64,000 nt of DNA from Micavibrio sp. UBA6147. Its GTDB lineage: Bacteria; Pseudomonadota; Alphaproteobacteria; Micavibrionales; UBA1664. The position numbers and the translations under genes were made by a program. Under the pieces are notes generated by a model. That model ran no database searches. It was not told the origin of the DNA and worked only from the letters and a program-made list of their open reading frames with translations. Location of the stretch: assembly GCA_002423185.1 (NCBI GenBank), contig DIUX01000002.1, forward strand, positions 62,001 through 126,000, in the 5' to 3' direction. This document shows, piece by piece, positions 43,974 through 51,072 of this stretch. Each line of letters opens with the position of its first letter. Positions within the stretch are counted from its first letter, which is position 1.

Positions 43974-44027
43974 ATTCATCCCAGCTAGCCAAAAACATTC
44001 ATCCCGTCACCGCCAAATATTCAGCCC
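43974..44027. repeat. Three spaced copies of ATTCATCCC
   Basis: ATTCATCCC at 43974-43982 and 43997-44005, ATTCAGCCC at 44019-44027, start-to-start spacings 23 and 22, about two helical turns, 70-125 bases upstream of the promoter of the putative metallopeptidase gene. Possible activator sites. Confidence 0.35.
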
Positions 44028-44099
44028 GTCCCCCAAGAAAATCTCCCCCACTCCCGCAAAGGAGCATCCAGCAAAATTGCGGATTTTCAAAAAGAATGC

Positions 44100-44128
44100 T
44101 TGCTTTATTCCCATTGCATCAATATAAT
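44100..44128 (+). promoter_or_regulatory. Promoter of the putative metallopeptidase gene
   Basis: TTGCTT and a consensus TATAAT with a 17-base spacer; predicted start near 44135, about 47 bases before the ATG at 44182. Confidence 0.6.
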
Positions 44129-44181
44129 TATGTAAATTTATAGTGCCGATTTTGTCGGCGTGAAGGACAAAGTATTTCGTG

Positions 44182-45519
44182 ATGACGCAAAACCCGCACA
44201 GCGGCCAGCAAGCGCAGACCTCATCGAATACAGGCAAGAAAACGCCTGTACGCGACGCGATCCCGCTCGCTTTTGCCGAGGCGGGCACAGAAAAAGCGCC
44301 GCCCCAAATGCCTCAAACAAGTTCCCAAGCGGGCGAAGTCACCCGTCCGCGCCACCGCGCCAAATTGCACCGGCGCAGCGGCGGCGGCCTTCCGGCGCTC
44401 GGCGCTCTTGCTTTATCGACAAGTATTCTGGCCGGCTGTAACGCCCACACAAACACTGGCCTTGGCCCGCTCCTGATGTCCCGCGCCTTGCCGCCGACCA
44501 CGGCAATCGCCCAAACTCACCACACCGTTACGCCTGTGGGGAAATGGCCTGTTTTATCCGCCGATCTGGCGATGCCTGACAGTGGTGAGCTGTGCTACAG
44601 CATGAATGTAAAAGACGACAACAAAGGCGGGTTCGCAACCAAGGCTGCCGCAACGGTGCGTATTTTGTCGGATTCCGCGGCGGGGGCTTACCTTGTGGAC
44701 ACCGCCCGCAAACATGACATGAAGATATGCTTTTCATTCATGGAAGATGAACACGGATACATGGATGTCGAGGCGCGAAAATTACACGTCAACTGGTTCG
44801 CCTCCATGCCGCAAACAATAGCCACCAGCGGCCATGAAATGACCCATTTCGAACAAGCCATGCGCGGGTTCGAGGTCAGCAACCATATGGAACCCCGCGC
44901 CGTCATTTATGCCGTCAAAGTCATGGAGGCGGATGCCGAGGCCATTTCCAACCTGATCACCTACCAGCTTGAGCAAAAAGGCTATGATTTTTCAGGCATG
45001 GTTGCCGATGAAGAATTTGACGAGTACCGCGGAATTTACCAATCATTCCGCTATGCACTACCCACCGCGAACTCAGGCACGGCGATTTCACAAAACCAAT
45101 CCGCCAACGCCCTTCGTGCCGCCTTCAACGCTTGGGGGGACAGCACCGCCCTGTCCATGACATACGAAGAAGGGGCTCTTATCAGCATGTTCTTCGACCA
45201 TACGGACACCCCGTCCGAAGACGCCCCGTTCCAAAAGCAAGGCGCGGGCACAGAATATGGTTCTTGCTATCCCGACTGGTACGCCAGCACGAAAACCGAG
45301 CACGTCCAAAAGAAATTTGACAGGATTGCAAGCCGTTCGGGAATTGGCGATTACCTCGCCCGCACAGGCGGACTCCACAGTTCACGCCCAATATTCGGCC
45401 GGATCACTGATCCGGAAAGCCTTCGCCTTGTCGGCAAAATTCATGTCGACATAGAAGGCGCCCCCACATGCCCCGCCACAGATAAAATCACCATGGTCAT
45501 ACCATCGCAAAAGAGCTAA
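44182..45519 (+). CDS. Exported putative metallopeptidase, DUF6782-like
   Basis: 445 residues (a GTG three bases earlier is the alternative start). A polar, Arg-rich N-terminus of about 65 residues precedes a hydrophobic core ending ILAGC, so a lipoprotein with an unusually long leader, or a start further in at a Met near residue 43, is likely. The mature domain contains TSGHEMTHFEQ: a HExTH zinc motif on a helix, with a possible third ligand in the later EADAEAISNLITYQL. This pattern matches the DUF6782 putative metallopeptidase family of alphaproteobacteria. It has its own promoter. Substrate unknown; activity is inferred from the motif only. Confidence 0.75.
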   Translation: MTQNPHSGQQAQTSSNTGKKTPVRDAIPLAFAEAGTEKAPPQMPQTSSQAGEVTRPRHRAKLHRRSGGGLPALGALALSTSILAGCNAHTNTGLGPLLMSRALPPTTAIAQTHHTVTPVGKWPVLSADLAMPDSGELCYSMNVKDDNKGGFATKAAATVRILSDSAAGAYLVDTARKHDMKICFSFMEDEHGYMDVEARKLHVNWFASMPQTIATSGHEMTHFEQAMRGFEVSNHMEPRAVIYAVKVMEADAEAISNLITYQLEQKGYDFSGMVADEEFDEYRGIYQSFRYALPTANSGTAISQNQSANALRAAFNAWGDSTALSMTYEEGALISMFFDHTDTPSEDAPFQKQGAGTEYGSCYPDWYASTKTEHVQKKFDRIASRSGIGDYLARTGGLHSSRPIFGRITDPESLRLVGKIHVDIEGAPTCPATDKITMVIPSQKS

Positions 45520-45562
45520 AACGCAGACCGTGCGCGCCATAAGCTAGGCGCGGGCAAACCGC

Positions 45563-46222
45563 CTACAGAAAAACATCTTCCATATCCTGAAGGATCAAAT
45601 CATCCAGATCGCCGCGAATATCGGTGGCAGAAACATTTGGCTCAACATAGGCGGGCTCGGCATAGGCAAGCTCAAACAGATCCAGATCCCCCTCAGTCAG
45701 AACCTCCAAGGCGAGGCCTCTATCCGCAACAGACAAAAGGCCATCAGCCCCGCCCCCCGCATCCAATGACACAATCTGCTGTTCCGCAGGCTTCGACAAG
45801 CCGGAATAACCCGCATCAGGGGCGAAGAATACAGCCGCCATCATCACCGCCACCATCGCGAAGGCAAAGGCAGGACGCGCCCATCCGGCGCCAAATCCGC
45901 CCATAATTCCATTCGCATCCGAAGCCTTCGGAGCAAAAAAGTCACGCCCTGCCTGCAAAAATCGTCCCCAAATTCCACGCTCCCGCAAAGGGGCATAAAC
46001 ATTGCGTGGTTCACGCGCAGCGCGTGCCAATATCCGTTCCGCCATTCCCTCCGGCGCCGCAACATGGCTCATACGCTGGCTGTGAAGAAATTGCTCCACA
46101 GCCTTCGCTTGCGTTTCGGGGGCTGTGCGGGTTTTGCCGCTGCATCCGCATGATGCGCCGCAACCGCCTGCGCCTCCTGAATCTTTGCCTGTTTTATCCG
46201 TCATGTCATTGATATGTGTCAT
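45563..46222 (-). CDS. Probable membrane anti-sigma factor with Cys-rich N-terminus
   Basis: 219 residues. The ATG overlaps the stop of the ECF sigma gene (ATGA), with GGGAG ahead, so the two proteins are translationally coupled. A Cys cluster (GCGASCGCSG, about residues 20-29) is followed by a helical cytosolic part, one membrane helix (about residues 113-133), and an acidic exported C-terminus. This topology and position are those of anti-sigma factors, but a canonical zinc motif (HxxxCxxC) is not seen, so the call rests mainly on context. The Cys cluster could bind metal or sense redox state. Confidence 0.65.
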   Translation of the reverse strand: MTHINDMTDKTGKDSGGAGGCGASCGCSGKTRTAPETQAKAVEQFLHSQRMSHVAAPEGMAERILARAAREPRNVYAPLRERGIWGRFLQAGRDFFAPKASDANGIMGGFGAGWARPAFAFAMVAVMMAAVFFAPDAGYSGLSKPAEQQIVSLDAGGGADGLLSVADRGLALEVLTEGDLDLFELAYAEPAYVEPNVSATDIRGDLDDLILQDMEDVFL

Positions 46223-46947
46223 CGTATGAACTCCCGTAATCCTGCTTTGCCGCGCATCAACAGCGATTCAAGTGCCTTCACCTTAATCCCCATAATATCG
46301 GCGGCGTCTTTATTGCTCATTTCCTCAAAAAAGCACAAAACCAGCGCTTCTTTTTGCCGTTCAGGCAAGGCATTCAGCCCCTGTTGCAGGACATCATGCT
46401 GTCTTTGCGCATCAATATGGTGTTCATGCGGGCGAAAATCGGTCATCGCCGCGGCATCGAACAAAATATCCTGTGTGTCCTCGTGCTGGGTATACTGGCT
46501 GACGGCGCTGTTTTTCGCGCTGCGCCACCGCATCCGGCACTCATTCAAAACAATGGCATAAAACCAAGTGGTAAAGCGCGTTTTCTTATCCCCGCGCCAT
46601 AAATACGGCTTGTGCCAGAGCTTCATAAAACAGTCCTGAACAACGTCTTCCGCCTCTTGCGCGTTGCGCAGCAACCGATAGGCCAAGGCATAAAAACGGT
46701 CATTATGCCGCCGCACCAACACCGAAAAAGCATCATATGCCTTTGTACGCCCTTGGACTTGAATCGGCGCTTGACCGACTTGACGTTTATCGGCCTCATC
46801 GCCCTTGATCCACGCCATCAGCACATCATCCGGCGCATCATCCACATCAACCATCTCAGCCATCATAGGCATAGACTCCCCCATCACACCCTGCGCGGTG
46901 TCGGTGTCCTGTCCCTTGATTGTTTCCTTGGCAAGGTTTTGCCGCAT
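46219..46947 (-). CDS. ECF-type RNA polymerase sigma factor
   Basis: 242 residues. Region 2 begins FSVLVRRHNDRFYALAYRLLRNAQEAEDVVQDCFMKLW, including the -10-recognition helix, and region 4 is LPERQKEALVLCFFEEMSNKDAADIMGIKVKALESLLMRGKAGLREF, the -35-binding helix-turn-helix. The first 55 residues are an extra acidic, Met-rich extension; translation could start later. ECF factors direct transcription of envelope-stress or similar regulons when released from an anti-sigma factor, here the gene overlapping downstream. The EF-hand protein gene and an OmpA-like lipoprotein gene lie upstream and are possible targets. Confidence 0.95.
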   Translation of the reverse strand: MRQNLAKETIKGQDTDTAQGVMGESMPMMAEMVDVDDAPDDVLMAWIKGDEADKRQVGQAPIQVQGRTKAYDAFSVLVRRHNDRFYALAYRLLRNAQEAEDVVQDCFMKLWHKPYLWRGDKKTRFTTWFYAIVLNECRMRWRSAKNSAVSQYTQHEDTQDILFDAAAMTDFRPHEHHIDAQRQHDVLQQGLNALPERQKEALVLCFFEEMSNKDAADIMGIKVKALESLLMRGKAGLREFIR

Positions 46948-47120
46948 GATTGCGTGTCTTTCCTCGTTTCAACGTCGGCGTTTTATCGCGGTCGATCCAT
47001 ACTCATCAAATGGTGTATGAGGTTAGGGTTTAGGAAGGGGGCGCAAACAGATCTCGCCCGCTTCATTTTTTATTGGCATTCTTTTATCCGTCACACGGTC
47101 GTGACATCATTTTGCCAGTA

Positions 47121-47459
47121 TTACTCGGCTTCACCCGCTTCAGGGGTCGGTGCAGGACGCTCGCCGCGTTTGTCTTTCATCTTGTCGCGATATTCGCCGC
47201 GCTTGCCTTTCATTTTATCACGAAATGCTTGGAATTCCTCTTTTTCAATGCTGCCATTGCTGTTGGCATCAAGTTCGGAAAAACGCTTTTCCTGCACGGC
47301 CATGAATTCGGCCTTGCTGATCGCGCCATCGCCATCTGTATCCATTTCAAGATGGTGCTTGCCGCCTTTTCCGTGACCGGAGCCCTTTTCGCCGTCTTCC
47401 GCCAATGCAGGCGTAGCCATCAGACCCAGTACAGCAAGACTCAAAAGTAGTTTTTTCAT
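47121..47459 (-). CDS. Exported EF-hand calcium-binding protein
   Basis: 112 residues. Signal peptide MKKLLLSLAVLGLMATPALA with cleavage after residue 20. Two EF-hand loops are intact: DTDGDGAISKAEF (about residues 40-52) and DANSNGSIEKEEF (about 64-76), each with Asp/Asn/Ser at positions 1, 3, 5 and Glu at 12. A basic helical tail (RDKMKGKRGEYRDKMKDKRGE) and a Pro/Glu-rich end follow. AAAGGA precedes the ATG. It would act as a periplasmic calcium buffer or sensor. Its place next to an ECF sigma/anti-sigma pair suggests envelope-stress or calcium-response regulation, but I see no shared promoter motif. Confidence 0.9.
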   Translation of the reverse strand: MKKLLLSLAVLGLMATPALAEDGEKGSGHGKGGKHHLEMDTDGDGAISKAEFMAVQEKRFSELDANSNGSIEKEEFQAFRDKMKGKRGEYRDKMKDKRGERPAPTPEAGEAE

Positions 47460-47542
47460 ATTTTTAATCCTTTCAAACTCGTTTTTATCAGGTGGTCAGA
47501 AGGTTATATGCACCCCATTCGCGAACCCTTCGCCAAAAAAAC

Positions 47543-47575
47543 AAAAAAAGACCGGAGCAAAACCTCCGGCCTTTT
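47543..47575 (-). terminator. Intrinsic terminator of the OmpA-like lipoprotein gene
   Basis: AAAAGACCGGAG pairs with CTCCGGCCTTTT with one mismatch around a six-base loop; on the minus strand it ends in a run of seven or more T. Confidence 0.85.
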
Positions 47576-47635
47576 CATCACTCTAACCACGCCAAGGAAA
47601 GCCTTCAAAAAGCCTGATCCTTTTGGCTTGTTTGG

Positions 47636-48472
47636 TTATTTTTTACCCTTGCCTTCGCGAACAAGAACCACATCGACGCGGCGGTTTTTGGGTTCGTTGA
47701 CGTTATCAGCCGTCGGCACCAACAAGTTAAATTGGCCTTTGCTGATAATCTCGACACGCTGTTCGGGAACCCCTGCATCTTTCAATGCGGCATACACGAC
47801 ATCGGCACGTTTTTGCGCCAGTTTTTCGTTATACGCCACATTGCCCGTAGTGTCCGTGTTGCCGACGATAAGAAGACGCGAAACCTCGCTGTAACCAATG
47901 AAATCCTTAATCGCCATAACGACGGCATTGGCGCCCATATCAAGCGCGGCACTGTCATGTGCAAAGAAAATCTCGAAGTTTTGTTCGACAATCAAGGTCG
48001 GCTCAATCAAACTTGCCATGGCTTGCTCAAAATGAACTTTACAATCGGCGATGTGCTCGGGCTGGATATTTTCTTCTTGTTGCTCCATCCAGCAATCAAA
48101 GCTTGCCTGTGCCTTGGCCAAAGCCGGACTGTTTTCGTTGTTATTAAGCGTTTGCAGAGCATCCATAAGCTCACCGCGCGCCGCTGCAATTTCGGCAACG
48201 CTGAAATCCGGCAAGGAACGCTCGGATAATTCGCTCGGCGCTACATTTTTGCCTTCCGCTGCGGCCAAAGCCTTGGTGGCGTGATATTCCGCATCGTTCC
48301 AATCCTTCATCTCATAGGCTTCGAACTCTGCGTATTTTTTGTATTCGGCGGCTAACATCTCATGAAAATTGGCCTGACCGTAATGGGTGTCAGAAACCGT
48401 CTTCACGTTGTCATAGGCACAGCCGGCAAGCAAAAAAATCGCTGCAAATCCGCTAAGAAAAATATGTCTCAT
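47636..48472 (-). CDS. OmpA-family outer-membrane lipoprotein
   Basis: 278 residues from the ATG at 48472, with AAAGGA about 9 bases ahead. Lipobox LLAGC, lipid Cys at residue 18. Residues 20-150 are helical with no recognised fold. The C-terminal OmpA-like domain starts with QNFEIFFAHDSAALD and has LLIVGNTDTTGNVAYNEKLAQKRADVVYAAL and NRRVDVVL, the peptidoglycan-binding pattern. It resembles Pal in having lipid anchor plus OmpA domain but is longer at the front. It lies 72 bases after the MscS gene and may be co-transcribed with it. Likely role: anchoring outer membrane to cell wall. Confidence 0.92.
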   Translation of the reverse strand: MRHIFLSGFAAIFLLAGCAYDNVKTVSDTHYGQANFHEMLAAEYKKYAEFEAYEMKDWNDAEYHATKALAAAEGKNVAPSELSERSLPDFSVAEIAAARGELMDALQTLNNNENSPALAKAQASFDCWMEQQEENIQPEHIADCKVHFEQAMASLIEPTLIVEQNFEIFFAHDSAALDMGANAVVMAIKDFIGYSEVSRLLIVGNTDTTGNVAYNEKLAQKRADVVYAALKDAGVPEQRVEIISKGQFNLLVPTADNVNEPKNRRVDVVLVREGKGKK

Positions 48473-48544
48473 AAAAATAGTCCTTTCTGGTGGGAGGAAA
48501 ATGCCCGCACATTTGTGCGAAACATGTCGTGACGTCAAAACAGA

Positions 48545-49444
48545 TCAAGCCTTTTTTGCCGCCGTTTTGACGTTGATCGCTGCGGCGTCGACAAGGTGAA
48601 TGTCGCGCTGCGGGAACGGGATGGAAATGCCTTCTTCATCGAGTGTCGTTTTAATGGTTTCATGCAAGGCAAAATGCGCCGCCCAGTAATCATCTTTATT
48701 CACCCAAGGGCGCACCGCAAAATTCACCGAAGAATCCGCCATAGCGAGCACAGCAACAACAGGTTCAGGCGTTTTTAACACACGCGGATCGTTTTGAAGG
48801 ATACGCATCAACACCTCTTTGACATGCGCCAGATTGTCACTATACGACACGCCGACAACCAAATCCAAACGCCGCGTGTCATTGGCGGAATAATTAATGA
48901 TGTTGCCGGAGGACACGGCGCTGTTCGGCAAAATAACGCGCTTATTGTCCGGCGTGTTCAAAACGGTTGTGAAAATCGTGATTTCCTGAACCGTTCCGCC
49001 AACACCCGCGGCCTCGATATAATCGCCGGCGCGAAAGGGGCGAAAAATAATCAACAAAACCCCTGCCGCGAAATTGGACAACGACCCTTGCAGCGCAAGG
49101 CCGACGGCCAAACCAGCCGCCGCAATCAACGCCGCCAAAGACGCCGTTTCGATGCCGACCTGCCCCAGCGCGATCACGCACACCAGACCCAGCACACCAA
49201 AATAAATGATATTCCCAAGGAATGTCACAAGCGTACGGTCAAACGCCGCCTTGATCATGCCCCGCTTCAAGATGTTGCAAAGACGCTTCGCCAGCCATTT
49301 GCCAGCAAAAAATATAGCGACCGCAACGATAAGCTTGACGCCGTAAACACTGGTCATTTCAATCAAGGGCTGAAGGTCAAAATCTTTTGGAAGGTTAATG
49401 CCCATGGCGCTGAGGTCTATCTTGGTTGTCGCTGGCGTTTCCAT
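48545..49444 (-). CDS. mscS: Small-conductance mechanosensitive channel, MscS family
   Basis: 299 residues, close to E. coli MscS in length. Three membrane helices (about residues 33-52, 72-95 and 101-120), the third being the pore helix with its Gly/Ala pattern GLAVGLALQGSLSNFAAGVLLI, then the beta domain beginning FRPFRAGDYIEAAGVGGTVQEI and the alpha/beta cytoplasmic cage. AAAGGA precedes the ATG. The channel opens under membrane tension in hypo-osmotic shock. Gene order mscS then OmpA-like lipoprotein on one strand, 72 bases apart, fits an envelope-stress role. Confidence 0.96.
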   Translation of the reverse strand: METPATTKIDLSAMGINLPKDFDLQPLIEMTSVYGVKLIVAVAIFFAGKWLAKRLCNILKRGMIKAAFDRTLVTFLGNIIYFGVLGLVCVIALGQVGIETASLAALIAAAGLAVGLALQGSLSNFAAGVLLIIFRPFRAGDYIEAAGVGGTVQEITIFTTVLNTPDNKRVILPNSAVSSGNIINYSANDTRRLDLVVGVSYSDNLAHVKEVLMRILQNDPRVLKTPEPVVAVLAMADSSVNFAVRPWVNKDDYWAAHFALHETIKTTLDEEGISIPFPQRDIHLVDAAAINVKTAAKKA

Positions 49445-49513
49445 GGTCTCATTCCTTTTTGTACTACACGTTTGTTATGCGCGCGTCCATCGGCGGCGAA
49501 AAGGCCGCCACCC

Positions 49514-49541
49514 TTGCAAAACAATCTGTCAGAGCTATACT
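49514..49541 (+). promoter_or_regulatory. Sigma-70 promoter of the symporter gene
   Basis: TTGCAA and TATACT with a 16-base spacer on the plus strand, in the gap divergent to mscS. Predicted start near 49548, giving a long leader of about 140 nt. Confidence 0.55.
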
Positions 49542-49689
49542 GGAATCGTGAAAATAATCAACCCCTTAATTCACGGCATCTGCGGTTGACGGGGCGTATT
49601 TCCTTAGTGAAACCATCGCCGCCAGAGCGCATAAAACAGGCAAAATTCTGTCGATTTGCCAAATAAAAAAGTTAAAACAGGTCGCAACA

Positions 49690-51072
49690 ATGCATACACC
49701 GCCCCCCACAGCCCCACACGAACAAGACGCGAACAAACACGCATCCGATCTGGCGCGCCCGCTCTCGGGGGATTTGCCCACCGGAAACAAGATGTGGATC
49801 TATATTTTGCTCGGCATGGTTTTGGGGATTGCGACGGGGTTGTCCCTCTCGCCCTCCGGCCTCGGCCTTGTTGAGTCCAGTGTAGCACTCAGTATTGCGC
49901 CATGGGTCGCACTTCCGGGGACGGTGTTTATCCGTCTTTTGCAAATGGTTGTTGTGCCGCTTGTGCTGTGTTCGATCATCCTCGGCATCGCCTCAACCGG
50001 AAGTCTGACTTACCTGCGCCGCATGGGGCTGCGCATCCTTCCCTATTTCGTGGCGACCACCATCATTGCCATCAGCATCGGCATGGTCTTGACCTCGGTT
50101 GTCAAACCGGGGTTCATGATCGACCGCCAAGTCGTTGAAAAGGCGCTCGCAGACCACGAAGCCTCCGGCGCAACGGCTCCGCAAACACTTACGAACCTCA
50201 CCATCCCTCAGCGTATCGCCAACATCATCCCATCCAATCCGGCGCGGGCTCAGCTTGAGCGCGACATGCTCCAAATCGTTATTTTGGCGATTTTCATCGG
50301 CATTTGCGTCATCACATTGCCGCCGCAATCCACCAAAGGATTCATTGATTTATGCAGCTTCGGACAACTCGCCTCGATGAAGATCATCGGCTGGGCGATG
50401 GCCATCGCCCCCATCGCCGTTTTCGGCCTTTTATGCGACATCACCATTCGCGTTGGGTTTGATATCATCGCCAGTGTCGCGGCCTATTTCCTCACCGTTC
50501 TCGGCGGGCTATTTGTGATGGGACTGGTGTATTTGCTCATCATTTATTGCGTTGCGCGGCGCTCCCCTTTTGATTTCCTGAAAGCCGTGCGCGAGGTTCA
50601 GATTCTGGCGTTCTCAACCTCCAGCTCCGCCGCCGTTATGCCGCTCTCGCTTTATGCCGCCGAGCATAAGCTCAAGATCGAACCGCAAATAAGCCGCTTC
50701 GTCATTCCCCTTGGTGCCACCATCAATATGGACGGCACCGCCCTGTACCAAGCCGCCGCCGCGCTGTTTCTGTGCCAGATCTTCGGCATTGAACTGAGCC
50801 AAACCGCGATGGTTCTGCTCCTCCTCACAACCGTTGGGGCGTCCATCGGCACGCCCGCCATGCCAGGGGTCGGAATCGTCGTTTTGGCGACCATCCTTGC
50901 GGGAATCGGCGTACCTTTGGCGGGCATCGCGCTCATCTTGGGGGTTGATCGTTTGCTTGATATGGTGCGCACCACCATCAATGTCACGGGCGACCTCACC
51001 GCCACCTGTGTCATGGATCGCTGGATGGGCGGCACGTTTAAGGCTCCCGAAACCGCTCAATCACCGTCCTGA
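49690..51072 (+). CDS. Dicarboxylate/amino acid:cation symporter (DAACS family)
   Basis: 460-residue secondary transporter of the GltP/DctA family, driving uptake of glutamate, aspartate or C4-dicarboxylates with Na+ or H+. Eight membrane helices and two re-entrant loops are expected. Family hallmarks present: Ser-rich hairpin loop STSSSAAVMP, NMDGTALYQ in helix 7, GTPAMPGVGIVVLATIL in hairpin 2, and DMVRTTINVTGD in helix 8 with the substrate-binding Arg-Thr and Asp. The last 12 bases overlap the 3' end of the converging acyltransferase gene. Which substrate is used cannot be told from sequence. Confidence 0.96.
   Translation: MHTPPPTAPHEQDANKHASDLARPLSGDLPTGNKMWIYILLGMVLGIATGLSLSPSGLGLVESSVALSIAPWVALPGTVFIRLLQMVVVPLVLCSIILGIASTGSLTYLRRMGLRILPYFVATTIIAISIGMVLTSVVKPGFMIDRQVVEKALADHEASGATAPQTLTNLTIPQRIANIIPSNPARAQLERDMLQIVILAIFIGICVITLPPQSTKGFIDLCSFGQLASMKIIGWAMAIAPIAVFGLLCDITIRVGFDIIASVAAYFLTVLGGLFVMGLVYLLIIYCVARRSPFDFLKAVREVQILAFSTSSSAAVMPLSLYAAEHKLKIEPQISRFVIPLGATINMDGTALYQAAAALFLCQIFGIELSQTAMVLLLLTTVGASIGTPAMPGVGIVVLATILAGIGVPLAGIALILGVDRLLDMVRTTINVTGDLTATCVMDRWMGGTFKAPETAQSPS

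Larger units (their letters stand above)
43763..44181. other. Intergenic region with terminator, spaced repeats and a promoter
   Basis: About 420 bases. It contains the pilin-like gene's terminator (43792-43827), three near-copies of ATTCATCCC at 43974, 43997 and 44019 spaced 22-23 bases apart, and a promoter at 44100-44128. A long C-rich, G-poor stretch on this strand runs from about 43885 to 44060. No gene seen. Confidence 0.6.
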
